NCBI GenBank assembly: GCA_030424595.1
Contig: JAUHWG010000021.1
Location: 1-64,000, forward strand
Reading direction: 5' to 3'
DNA length: 64,000 nucleotides
From: Polyangia bacterium
Lineage (GTDB): Bacteria; Myxococcota_A; Polyangia; Nannocystales; Nannocystaceae
In this document: positions 26,445 through 33,943 of the stretch, one piece after another
Position numbering within the stretch: position 1 is the first letter of the stretch
Layout of the letters: every line of letters begins with the position of its first letter
The notes under the pieces: generated by a model
What the model was told of the DNA's origin: nothing
Databases searched by the model: none
Seen by the model: the letters and a program-made list of their open reading frames with translations, nothing else
Made by a program: the position numbers and the translations under genes

Positions 26445-28619
26445 TCAGCGGATGTACCGCGGCGCCTGGGCTCGGACCTCCGGACCGCTCAGGACGTGGA
26501 AGCGGCGGACCTTCTGGAGCCCGGCGGGCGAGAGCTGACCTAGCGGCACGTGGATGATCTTGCGGTCGAGCCGCTGGGCGATCTGGCGGAGCTTGCGTCG
26601 CGGCGGCTTGGGGGCGACGTAGACGACGATCCGCTCCGCGCTGTGGTCGAGCGCGGCGAGGAGGAGCACCTCTGCCTTGCTCTTCGCGTCGACGAAGTAG
26701 TCGTCGCTCCAGACCCCGAACATGGTCCCCGCCGGTCGGTTCAGGAGGAAGCCGCCGTAGAGGGCGCGGCCGATCCCGGGGCCGATGATCCGGGCGAAGG
26801 GGTCGGTCGCGTAGAGGGCCATGTCTCCCTCCTCCTCGCCCTCGCCCTGCCAGGTCATCTGCCAGGGGTACTTCGGCTCGACGTCGGGGTCCTTCGGGGT
26901 GAGCGGCTCGTCGTCGAAGATCACGACGACGGCCCCCGCCTGCTCCCGGACCGAGCGGCCGAGGCGGACGTAGATCGTCTTCTCGTGCCAGTTGCGGAGG
27001 GTCTCGCGGACGTCGATCCCGTCGCCGAGGCTCGAGGTGAAGCGGACGCTGCGGGCGGCGGACTCGCTGATGATCCGGGCGCTGTGCTGGCGCAGGAGGT
27101 CGCCGTAGCCCTCGATCGCCAGATCCTCCGGCTGAAACGAACAGATGTCGTCGGTGAAGCGCTCGGCCCACTCGCCGGGGCGCCGCTCCTTCGGCGCGGG
27201 CTTGACCACCTGCCGGAGACGACGGCGGCGACGGAGCAGCTTCGGTCGGAAGCGGAGGTTGCGGACATCGCTGTGGAGGTCGCGGAGGCTGACCTCGAGG
27301 GGCTCGATCTCGGGCTCCTCGCTCTGCCAGGGGTAGCGGGTGGCGACCTCCCACAGCTCCTGGGCGAAGTTGTCGTCGACGAAGCCGCGGCCGGCGATCA
27401 CCAGGTGGTAGAGGTCGGGGCCGAGGGCGTTCTCGGTGAGGGCGTAGCGGCAGGCGTAGCGGAGCATCCCCGCGATCGCGCCGGCGCGGAGCTTGCCCCC
27501 GTGGAGGTCGGCGTAGCGCGCTCGGGCGCCGCGGCAGAGCGCATAGAGGAGGCCGATTCGGCCGCGGAGGAGGGGCTCGTCGGAGGGCGCGTCGGCTCCG
27601 TCGCCGGCGCCCTCGACCCGGCGTCGGAGCTCCTTCGCCGTGGCGGAGGCGGAGGCGGAGGCGGAGGCGGAGGCCGGTGCGGAGGCCGGTGCGGAGGCGG
27701 AGGCGGAGGCCGGTGCAGAGGCCGGCGAGCGGCGGGCGAAGAGCTCGATGACGTTCGCCGTCGTCTCGCCGGACGACGCGGCGGGGCTGAGGATCGCCTT
27801 CGGCGGTCTCCGCCGCTCGTCGCGGGCCCGCTCGTAGGCGGCGTTGAGGAAGGGCATCTCGGCCAGGACGTCCTGCGACGAGGACTCGGCGAGGTGGTGG
27901 ACGGTGATGTCATCGCGGCGACGACCCCCGAGGAGGAGGGTGTCCCCGAGGTCTGTGTCCTCGCCCGCGTCGGCGGCGAGGAGGGCGTCGACCAGCCGCC
28001 GCGCGTGCCGGACCCCGCAGACCACCAGCACCCGCGGGGTCTCGCCGGCACGCCTGGCTCGAGCGATCCGGACCGCGAGGTGCTGGACCATCGTCGCCTC
28101 GCGATGCTCGTCCGCCTCGCGGAGCTGGAAGGTCGCGGCGATCTCGAGAACGCTGCGGATGTAGGCGAGGGCGCCGAGCTCCTCGGCCGCGAGCGGATCG
28201 GGGAGCTTGTCCTCGGGCGGCCGCGGCGGGTCGAGCTCGCGGGCGATCCGCCAGACCGGGATCCCCAGCTCGTGGCCGCGACGGATCGCCTCGACCAGCG
28301 GGTCTGCGGGCTCGATCGGCAGGTAGACCGGTCGCCCGTGCTCACGCGGATCGGCGTAGGTGACGACGCTGAGGAGGGGCAGGCGGTCGATCGCCTGATC
28401 GACCGCGCTCGTCAGGCTCTCGGCCTGCTCCACGGCGATCGCGGTCGGCGAGGTCGCGGCGATGACCTGGCGGACGAGCCAGGCGTACTCCAGACGGCCG
28501 CGGGAGATCGGCAGGACCCAGCCGCCCGGGAAGGCGAGGCCGAGGGCCCCGAGCTCCTCGGGTCCGAGGGCGAGCTTCTCGTGGCCGGCCGGCGGCCTGT
28601 AGACGGGGTGGTCGCTCAT
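26445..28619 (-). CDS. Large TraB/ChaN-like protein coupled to a MoxR-type ATPase
   Basis: 724 residues, no signal peptide. The N-terminal third (about 30-230) resembles the TraB/ChaN/EreA superfamily: TAIAVEQAESLTSAVDQA, RPVYLPIEPADPLVEAIRRGHELGIPV, the helix DEHREATMVQHLAVRIARA, and VLVVCGVRHARRLVDALL. A repetitive Ala/Ser/Pro linker (about 295-325, encoded by GCGGAGGCG-type repeats) joins to a C-terminal half I cannot assign, with RLFDDICSFQPED-like, DGIDVRETLRNWHEKTIYVRLG, GAVVVIFDDEPL, and YATDPFARIIGPGIGRALYGGF blocks. Its ATG overlaps the ATPase stop (ATGA). The pairing suggests a complex remodelled or loaded by the ATPase; no von Willebrand A protein, the usual MoxR partner, is present. 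Function unknown. Confidence 0.7.
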   Translation of the reverse strand: MSDHPVYRPPAGHEKLALGPEELGALGLAFPGGWVLPISRGRLEYAWLVRQVIAATSPTAIAVEQAESLTSAVDQAIDRLPLLSVVTYADPREHGRPVYLPIEPADPLVEAIRRGHELGIPVWRIARELDPPRPPEDKLPDPLAAEELGALAYIRSVLEIAATFQLREADEHREATMVQHLAVRIARARRAGETPRVLVVCGVRHARRLVDALLAADAGEDTDLGDTLLLGGRRRDDITVHHLAESSSQDVLAEMPFLNAAYERARDERRRPPKAILSPAASSGETTANVIELFARRSPASAPASASASAPASAPASASASASASATAKELRRRVEGAGDGADAPSDEPLLRGRIGLLYALCRGARARYADLHGGKLRAGAIAGMLRYACRYALTENALGPDLYHLVIAGRGFVDDNFAQELWEVATRYPWQSEEPEIEPLEVSLRDLHSDVRNLRFRPKLLRRRRRLRQVVKPAPKERRPGEWAERFTDDICSFQPEDLAIEGYGDLLRQHSARIISESAARSVRFTSSLGDGIDVRETLRNWHEKTIYVRLGRSVREQAGAVVVIFDDEPLTPKDPDVEPKYPWQMTWQGEGEEEGDMALYATDPFARIIGPGIGRALYGGFLLNRPAGTMFGVWSDDYFVDAKSKAEVLLLAALDHSAERIVVYVAPKPPRRKLRQIAQRLDRKIIHVPLGQLSPAGLQKVRRFHVLSGPEVRAQAPRYIR
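27640..27730 (-). repeat. GCGGAGGCG/GCCGGT tandem repeats
   Basis: About 90 bp of imperfect 6- to 12-bp units encode the ASASASAPASAP linker of the TraB/ChaN-like protein. All units keep the frame. Confidence 0.75.
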
Positions 28620-29554
28620 AGGTCGTCGTCGTCGTCGTCGTCGTCCGGGCGCTCGTGGCTCAGGGGACGTTCGCCGGGGAGGTAGGGCAGCGCCTCTTCG
28701 CCGAGGATCTGGAGGGTCGCGTGGCGGAGGTGGGCGGGCGCCTCGGGGTGCTCGCCGCGGGGCTCGGCGCCGGGGCCGATGTCCTGGTGGAGCTCGGCGA
28801 CGGGCTCATCGCCGGCGCTCGCCGCCAGCTTGAGGGCGTAGCGGGCGATGTTGATCCCGTCGCGGACGGTGTAGGGCTCGTCGTCCTCGTGGGCCCGCTG
28901 GAGGAAGGTCGCGATGTACTCGAGGATCGGGCCGCGGGCGAAGGGCAGGTTGGCCTGGAGGATCGCCCGCTCCTCATCACGCTCGGGGAAGTCGATCAGG
29001 ATCTGCGGTTGCAGGCGGCTGTGGATGTACTCGGGGATGTCGAAGGTCGAGGCGTCCTCGTTCATCGTCGCGCAGATCCGGAAGTCGGGGTGGGCGTGGA
29101 TCTTGATCCCGGCGACGATCGACTCGACGTAACGTCGGCGGTCGAGGAGCGGCGCTAGGGACGCCCAGCTCTTCTCGCCCATCCGGTTGCCCTCGTCGAG
29201 GATGCAGACGCCGCCCTTGATCATCGCCGAGACCAGCGGCGAGGCGACGTAGCGCAGGCGCTGGCCGTCGGTGATCACCGGCGTCACCAGGAGATCCTCC
29301 GGGCGGGTGTCCATCGTCGCCTGGAGGATGTAGAGCGGCTTTCGCAGGGCGTTCGCGGCGGCTGCGGCGAGGGTCGTCTTGCCGACGCCGGGCTTGCCGA
29401 CGAGGCGCGGCGAGAGCGGGTAGTCGGCCTCATCGAGGACCATCCACGCCGCGAGGAGCTGGTTTAGCAGCTCCTTCCTGCCCACCCACGCACACTCGAG
29501 GACATCGGCCGGGCTCAGGCGGAGCTCGACTCCTTGGATCACCACGCTCTCCAT
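28616..29554 (-). CDS. MoxR-type AAA+ ATPase
   Basis: 312 residues. Walker A LVGKPGVGKTTLAAAAA (about 51-66), Walker B GGVCILDEGNRM (about 112-123), a sensor-1-like FRICATMNED (about 155-164), arginine finger region IPEYIHSRLQP and a C-terminal lid with NIARYALKLA. MoxR ATPases act as chaperone-like remodellers, usually with VWA proteins. The tail is unusually acidic and ends in eight Asp and a Leu, encoded by a GTC/GAC microsatellite at 28621-28648. First gene of a two-gene unit with the TraB/ChaN-like gene. A TATACC box ends 7 nt before the ATG at 29554; no ribosome-binding site. Confidence 0.88.
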   Translation of the reverse strand: MESVVIQGVELRLSPADVLECAWVGRKELLNQLLAAWMVLDEADYPLSPRLVGKPGVGKTTLAAAAANALRKPLYILQATMDTRPEDLLVTPVITDGQRLRYVASPLVSAMIKGGVCILDEGNRMGEKSWASLAPLLDRRRYVESIVAGIKIHAHPDFRICATMNEDASTFDIPEYIHSRLQPQILIDFPERDEERAILQANLPFARGPILEYIATFLQRAHEDDEPYTVRDGINIARYALKLAASAGDEPVAELHQDIGPGAEPRGEHPEAPAHLRHATLQILGEEALPYLPGERPLSHERPDDDDDDDDL

Positions 29555-29679
29555 GGGCGCCGGTATACCAGCGCGCGGTGAACCGCCAAAATGCCCGGTT
29601 TGTTGCCCGATCGCCGCCTGTGGATATCCTGACGAACGGCCGTCCGCGGTCCTGTGGTTGACCTAGAGCCGCATCTCGC

Positions 29680-31119
29680 ATGCCGAAGTACGCAATTCCA
29701 CGACTGCTGAGCGTAATCCTCGTCGCAGGCTACGCGCCGATCGCCTCGGCCGAGGTGCCGACCTCGATCCGCGAGCAGAGCCTCGAGGCGATCCTCCCGG
29801 GGGTGCTCGACGACGACGACGACGACGACGAGGTCGACGAGGGCCCCGCGGAGGGGGATGACACGGCCGGCGCGGACGCGGCGGAGACCCTCGATCGCAG
29901 CGCGGACGACGGAGCTGCCCCTGAGTCGACCGACGACGGGGAGGAAGACGGCGAGCTCGACGAGGGCGCGGGCGCCGAGGACGTCGCCGGCGAGGAGCCC
30001 TCGCTCCCCGGGAGAGCTCCGGCGAAGTCGAAGGGGTCCAAGAAGTCCAAGAAGTCCAAGAAGTCCAAGGGCTCGAGGTCGAAGAGCTCAAAGAAGAAGG
30101 CGACCGCCAAGAAGTCCGGCTCGGGCGCGTCGGGTACGTCCGCGAAGACGAGCAAGAAGCGGCCCAAGGGCGCCAAGGAGTGCGACTACCGCACGCCGAT
30201 CTACGAGCACGAGGTGGTCAAGGGGGAGCACCTCGGGGCGATCGCCGGCCGCTACGGAGTGCGCCGGTCCAACATCATCGACCTGAACCCGGGCCTGAAG
30301 AAGAACCCGAACCTGCTCCGCCTCGGCCAGAAGCTGAGGATCTGCCCTGAGATCACGCCCCATTCGCGGGAGCAGATCGAGCACGTGGTCCAAAAGGGCG
30401 AGAACCCGACCGCGATCGCCAAGCGCTACGGGATCACGGCGGAGGAGCTGATCGGCCTGCAAAAGGGCTCGCTCGGCAAGCGCCTGTCGGCGAACGCCAA
30501 GTCGCTGCGGGCTGGGGATAGCCTGGTCGTGTTCGTCGACGTCGAGGCCCAGCCGGAGTTCGCGCCCGTGGAGGAGAGCGGAGGGGTGCTCCGGGCGAGC
30601 GTCAAGCTGCCCAGCGACTCGAAGCATTACCTCGTCAAGCGGCCGAATCTGGCCTATGGAACAGCTCGTACGATCAAGGCGATCAAGGCGGCGATCTCCC
30701 GCTACAAGCAGCGCAAGCCGAAGGGGCCGCGGGTCCACGTCGGCGACATCTCGAAGAAGGGCGGCGGGCCGCTCAAGCCCCACCGCTCGCACCAGAAGGG
30801 CGTCGACGTCGACATCGGCCTCGTCCACAGGGGCATGCTCGCGGGCGAGAAGCGCTTCGTCGCCGCCAACCCGCAGACGCTCGACGTCGCCCGGACCTGG
30901 GCGCTGATCAAGGCCTTCGCCGACACCAAGGAGGTCCGCGCGGTCTTCCTCGACTACGGCGTCCAGAAGACCCTCTACGAGTACGCGCGCCGGACCGGGG
31001 TCAGCTCCGACACCCTCGACGAGCTCTTCCAGTACCCGCGGGGGAAGGGCCACGCCCACGGGCTTATCCGCCACTGGCGCGGCCATCGAAACCACTTCCA
31101 CGTCCGCTTCCGCGGCTAG
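29680..31119 (+). CDS. LysM-containing murein endopeptidase (MepA/peptidase M74-like)
   Basis: 479 residues. Signal peptide MPKYAIPRLLSVILVAGYAPIASA, then a very acidic stretch with seven Asp in a row (about 44-50), and a Lys/Ser-rich segment (about 113-165) that may bind polyanions. Two LysM domains follow: YEHEVVKGEHLGAIAGRYGV (from about 174) and IEHVVQKGENPTAIAKRYGI (from about 230). The C-terminal domain carries MepA zinc motifs: PHRSHQKGVDVDIG (about 367-380) and HAHGLIRHWRGHRNHFHVRF at the end. It should bind peptidoglycan and cut D,D-crosslinks in the periplasm or outside the cell. Divergent from the MoxR operon with a 125-bp gap. Confidence 0.88.
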   Translation: MPKYAIPRLLSVILVAGYAPIASAEVPTSIREQSLEAILPGVLDDDDDDDEVDEGPAEGDDTAGADAAETLDRSADDGAAPESTDDGEEDGELDEGAGAEDVAGEEPSLPGRAPAKSKGSKKSKKSKKSKGSRSKSSKKKATAKKSGSGASGTSAKTSKKRPKGAKECDYRTPIYEHEVVKGEHLGAIAGRYGVRRSNIIDLNPGLKKNPNLLRLGQKLRICPEITPHSREQIEHVVQKGENPTAIAKRYGITAEELIGLQKGSLGKRLSANAKSLRAGDSLVVFVDVEAQPEFAPVEESGGVLRASVKLPSDSKHYLVKRPNLAYGTARTIKAIKAAISRYKQRKPKGPRVHVGDISKKGGGPLKPHRSHQKGVDVDIGLVHRGMLAGEKRFVAANPQTLDVARTWALIKAFADTKEVRAVFLDYGVQKTLYEYARRTGVSSDTLDELFQYPRGKGHAHGLIRHWRGHRNHFHVRFRG

Positions 31120-31204
31120 CAGCGCAGGGCAGAGGATCCCGCGCTCAGCTCGCCGTCGGGATCGCGCCCGACGAGCGGCCAGGCGATCGCGTCCAGGCGG
31201 AGGA

Positions 31205-31303
31205 CGGGCGTGTGCTCGCCAGAGGCGAGGGGGGCCTCGGCGTCTTGTCCAAGCCAAGAGGACCGACCCTCGACGCGCGAGAGCACACCGGACCTTCGCC
31301 GCT
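31205..31303 (-). repeat. Dispersed palindromic element, partial copy
   Basis: On the minus strand it reads GGTGTGCTCTCGCGCGTCGA, then GTCCTCTTGGCTTGGACAAG, then ACGCCGAGG, matching the left half of the element at 31309-31476 in order. It has its own arms, GTGTGCTCGC (31210) and GCGAGAGCACAC (31278-31289). Confidence 0.6.
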
Positions 31304-31308
31304 GGCTG

Positions 31309-31476
31309 CCTAGCAGCCCGTGGCAAAAGTCCCGTGTGCTGTCGCGCCGCGATCGTTGGCCCTCTTGGCTTCGACGAAACGCCGCTGTACTGGGCTGTAC
31401 TGCAAGTTTCGGCGGGGCCGAGAGGGGCGACGAGGGCAAGCGAGAGCGCGCGGGACTTTTGCCACGGGCTGCTAGG
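31309..31476 (+). repeat. Dispersed palindromic element, best preserved copy with 26-bp terminal inverted repeats
   Basis: The ends 31309-31334 and 31451-31476 are perfect 26-bp inverted repeats; the outer part reads CCTAGCAGCCCGTGGCAAAA. Further inward the halves still resemble each other (TGCTGTCGCGCCGCG against CGCTCTCGCTTGCCC), so the transcript could fold into one long hairpin. There is no open reading frame of note. Homologous copies are at about 4905-5072, 12132-12294, 31205-31303 and 32001-32068. It resembles a MITE or large REP element. Confidence 0.8.
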
Positions 31477-31539
31477 ATTCCCGAGCTGGTGCTCAGCTGC
31501 GCGCGCGATCTCAGCCCGAGAGCCGGCGACTCTCTGCGC

Positions 31540-31551
31540 TATCGTGGTCCG
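31540..31551 (+). promoter_or_regulatory. Putative -10 box, leaderless start of the repeat lipoprotein gene
   Basis: TATCGT (31540-31545), then 6 nt, then the ATG at 31552. Confidence 0.45.
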
Positions 31552-32004
31552 ATGGCAGCCCCTCTGCGCCCCTTGTTGATCGTTCTATGCATAGGTTTGG
31601 CCAGCCCCGGCTGCGTCGACCCGAGCTCGGCCGCAGGCGGTCTGTCGAGCGCCGTTCGCCCTGCGAAGCTCTCTCCGAAGAAGGCGCCTGCGACCCACAA
31701 GGCGCTCATCGGCGAAGAGGGCAAGCAGGCGCTCATCGGCGAAGAAGGCAAGCGGGCGCTGATCGGCGAGGACGCGAATCGAGCCATCATCGGCGAGGAC
31801 GGGAAGCGGGCCATCATCGGCGAGGACGGGAAGAGGGCGCTCATCGGCGAAGACGGGAAGAGGGCGCTCATCGGCGAGGACGGGAAGCGAGCGCTGATCG
31901 GCGAGGACGGGAAGCAGGCGCTGATCGGCGAGGACGGGAAGCGAGCGCTCATCGGTGAGGACGGGCAGCAGGCGCTCATCGGCGAAGACGCCAACCGGCC
32001 CTAG
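31552..32004 (+). CDS. Small lipoprotein of eleven ALIGEDGKR repeats
   Basis: 150 residues. MAAPLRPLLIVLCIGLASPGC is a lipoprotein signal with Cys21. A short linker (22-50) leads into eleven consecutive 9-residue repeats of consensus A(L/I)IGEDGK(R/Q) filling residues 51-149, then a single Pro. The DNA repeats are 27 bp, with synonymous differences at third positions, so selection keeps the protein repeat. Charge alternates (ED/KR), with one hydrophobic pair per repeat, which could build a solenoid or fibre on the cell surface; this is inference. I know no family with this repeat. It lies between palindromic elements. The frame is open upstream to 31210, but signal, promoter and codon use support this start. 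Confidence 0.75.
   Translation: MAAPLRPLLIVLCIGLASPGCVDPSSAAGGLSSAVRPAKLSPKKAPATHKALIGEEGKQALIGEEGKRALIGEDANRAIIGEDGKRAIIGEDGKRALIGEDGKRALIGEDGKRALIGEDGKQALIGEDGKRALIGEDGQQALIGEDANRP
31702..31998 (+). repeat. Eleven 27-bp tandem repeats (coding)
   Basis: Units begin GCGCTCATCGGCGA and differ mostly at third codon positions. They encode the 9-residue repeats of the small lipoprotein. Confidence 0.9.
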
Positions 32005-32068
32005 CTAGGGGACCGTGGCACGGTCCCGCGCGCTCTCGCTGGCCCTCGTCGCCCCTCGGCGAGAGCCC
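32001..32068 (-). repeat. Dispersed palindromic element, half copy
   Basis: CTAG, CCGTGGCA, then GTCCCGCGCGCTCTCGCT and GCCCTCGTCGCCCCTC match the minus strand of the element at 31309-31476 nearly base for base over one half. The other half is missing. It starts at the stop codon of the repeat lipoprotein. Confidence 0.7.
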
Positions 32069-32098
32069 CGGCCTGAAGCGCCTCAGGATCCGCAATGC

Positions 32099-32161
32099 GA
32101 GTCGGCCGAGTCAGCCGAGGCAGCCGAGTCGGCCGAGTCGGCCGAGTCGGCCGAGCCGGCC
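32099..32161. repeat. Seven 9-bp tandem repeats (GAGTCGGCC)
   Basis: Seven units of GAGTCGGCC with single-base variants lie directly before the stop codon of the minus-strand glycosidase-like gene. No gene covers them. Confidence 0.8.
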
Positions 32162-33438
32162 TAGCCGGGTGTCGCCGCGATCGCCTCTTGGAAGACGGCG
32201 AAGGCCGGCTTCGGCGCGCCGTCGCTCTCCACCAGGCCGAGCGAGCAGACGAAGCCGACGAAGGCGTCGTAGTCCGGGGCGTCTGGCGGGACTCCGTAGA
32301 GGTTCTCGACGAAGTCTTTGCACAGCTCGATCGGGTGGTCGCAGTACCAATTGATGTTGACCGCGGCGATGTCCGTCCCGAGGACGCCCTTGAGGGCGCC
32401 GCTCAGGAACTCCGCCTGTAGCTCGGGCGAGCCGCTGTTGCTCGGGGCGCTGACATAGCCGAGCTCTTGGTAGACCCGCGGCAGGTCCGGGATCTCGGCG
32501 AAGCTCGCGATCGCGGCGACGCCCTCGGCCGGCGGCAGGAATTGAAACGCCTCCTCGCCCATCGGGTAGAAGGTGATCGGCAGGAAGTCGCAGCTCGGGA
32601 GCAGGGCTGTCGCCGCGCCGGCGACGTCCTGCTCGACGCCCTCTTGGGTGAACGTGACGCAGCGGGGGGCGTCGACGCCCAGCGACGCGAGCTTGGCATA
32701 GGCCGCGTCGGCGAAGGTGACGAAGGGGGCGACGTCCTCCGGGTGGGCGCCGAAGTAGAGGTCGACCTCGTTGCCGACGCTGATCCAGTCGATCGACGCG
32801 GCGACCTCCGGGGTCAGGAGATCCTCCAGCGCCTTGTCGAAGCGGGCCAAGGTCTCCGGGCTGTCGAGGGGGAGGTCGACGACGTCCTCGGGCATGGTCC
32901 GGATCGCCGTGTCGACCGTCGGGATCGTCAGCATCACCCTGTAGCCGAGACTCTTGTACCAGGGCAGCGCGAACTGGATGAGCGCGAGGAAGTCGGGGTC
33001 GTCGAGCTGGCGGAACTCCACGCGCTGGACGTAGAAGTCAGCGCCGTCGTTCGCGAGCGACTCGATGAGCTGGGACTCTTTGCCGTCGATCGCGGGGCAG
33101 GAGTTGACGACGAGCCCGAGCGGCGGGCGGCCGTCGTAGGGGTTGCCGCCGTCGGTGGTGGTCTCGGTGGTGGTCTCAGTGGTGGTCTCGCCGCTCGTGT
33201 CCGTCGCGCTGCTGCTGGCAGTGACGGAGGTCGTGCTCTCGGTGTCCGTCGTGGTGCCTGAGGTCGACGCGGTGTCTGTGCTCGCCTCGCTCCCTGTCGC
33301 GGTGTGCTCGGTGCTGGCGGTGGTCGCGGTGGTCGAGGTCGCAGAGGTCGACGCGGGGTCCTGGCAGGCTGCCACGGTGAGGGCAAGAGAGGCCGTCAAC
33401 GCCCTCCTCAGGGCCGTCTTCGGGGGCTTATGAGACAT
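32161..33438 (-). CDS. Glycosidase-like (TIM-barrel) lipoprotein
   Basis: 425 residues from ATG 33438 (GTG 33453 is also in frame). Lipobox LALTVAAC, then a long Thr/Ser linker (about 30-100) with TTETTTETTTD. The rest looks like a clan GH-A glycoside hydrolase: LGLVVNSCPAI, YKSLGYRVMLTIPTVDTAI, then WISVGNEVDLYFG, where Glu of NE would be the acid/base, PITFYPMG, and VYQELGYVSAPSNSGSPELQAEFL, where Glu of QELG would be the nucleophile. This resembles the GH53/GH5-like plan. It would cut a polysaccharide outside the cell; the substrate is unknown. The stop lies in CTAG at the end of a 9-bp repeat array. Confidence 0.7.
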   Translation of the reverse strand: MSHKPPKTALRRALTASLALTVAACQDPASTSATSTTATTASTEHTATGSEASTDTASTSGTTTDTESTTSVTASSSATDTSGETTTETTTETTTDGGNPYDGRPPLGLVVNSCPAIDGKESQLIESLANDGADFYVQRVEFRQLDDPDFLALIQFALPWYKSLGYRVMLTIPTVDTAIRTMPEDVVDLPLDSPETLARFDKALEDLLTPEVAASIDWISVGNEVDLYFGAHPEDVAPFVTFADAAYAKLASLGVDAPRCVTFTQEGVEQDVAGAATALLPSCDFLPITFYPMGEEAFQFLPPAEGVAAIASFAEIPDLPRVYQELGYVSAPSNSGSPELQAEFLSGALKGVLGTDIAAVNINWYCDHPIELCKDFVENLYGVPPDAPDYDAFVGFVCSLGLVESDGAPKPAFAVFQEAIAATPG

Positions 33439-33554
33439 CGCAGAGGAGACCACAGGATCGAATTAGCGGTACGTCGAGGGGGAGGCAAGGAGCGGCGCTC
33501 CAAGGCGCGCTTGGATCCCGCGCCGCGCGAAATCAGGCGCGTAGCGCCGGACCG

Positions 33555-33887
33555 ATGTCCGCTACCGTCATCTCGGCCTCCGGCGCCGGCGGCTTTGGCC
33601 AGTACATGGCTGAGGTCTCGACCTGGGTGAAGTACGGGATGGACATCACCCAGGTGCTCCTCAACAACTCCGAGCTCGGCAAGATCTCCAAGGAGCAGCG
33701 GGCGGGCGACTGGGACGTCTGGCAGACCAGCCTCCACGACCCGAGCTTCGCCGACTTTGCGAGCTCCTGCGGCGCCCTCGGGATCCGCGAGGAGTCGCGC
33801 GAGGAGCTCGATAAGGCGCTCGCGCGGGCGATCGCCCACCCGGGGCCAGCGTTGGTCGAGATCATGAGCGACGCTCAGCTGATCTAG
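33555..33887 (+). pseudogene. C-terminal fragment of a thiamine diphosphate enzyme
   Basis: 110 residues match the end of the ThDP-binding domain of pyruvate oxidase/acetolactate synthase-type enzymes: SGAGGFGQYMAEVSTWVKYGMDITQVLLNNSELGKISKEQ, then DPSFADFASSCGALGIREESREELDKALARAIAHPGPALVEIM. Full enzymes have about 550-600 residues. The fragment begins at the place of the GDGG motif, where Asp is replaced (SGAGG), and everything upstream is missing; the adjacent DNA belongs to another gene's 5' region. It is most likely a remnant left by a deletion or rearrangement, although the frame is still open. Confidence 0.75.
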
Positions 33888-33943
33888 CGGCCGGTGACCC
33901 TCGCGCTCGGTGGGTCGCTTCGCGGCCGCCACCCCAGGAGGAG

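Larger units (their letters stand above)
31120..31551. other. Gene-free stretch filled by palindromic elements
   Basis: Between the endopeptidase gene and the repeat lipoprotein gene. It holds a partial element at about 31205-31303 and the intact one at 31309-31476. The open frame crossing the region on the plus strand has no coding character before 31552. Confidence 0.6.

Noticed and set aside
26550..28685. 711-codon plus-strand frame opposite the TraB/ChaN-like gene
   Set aside because: Mirror frame with no motifs, and the minus gene is coupled to a clear ATPase gene.
31702..31998. Regular repeats considered as a CRISPR array
   Set aside because: The 27-bp units are directly adjacent without spacers and encode a steady 9-residue repeat.
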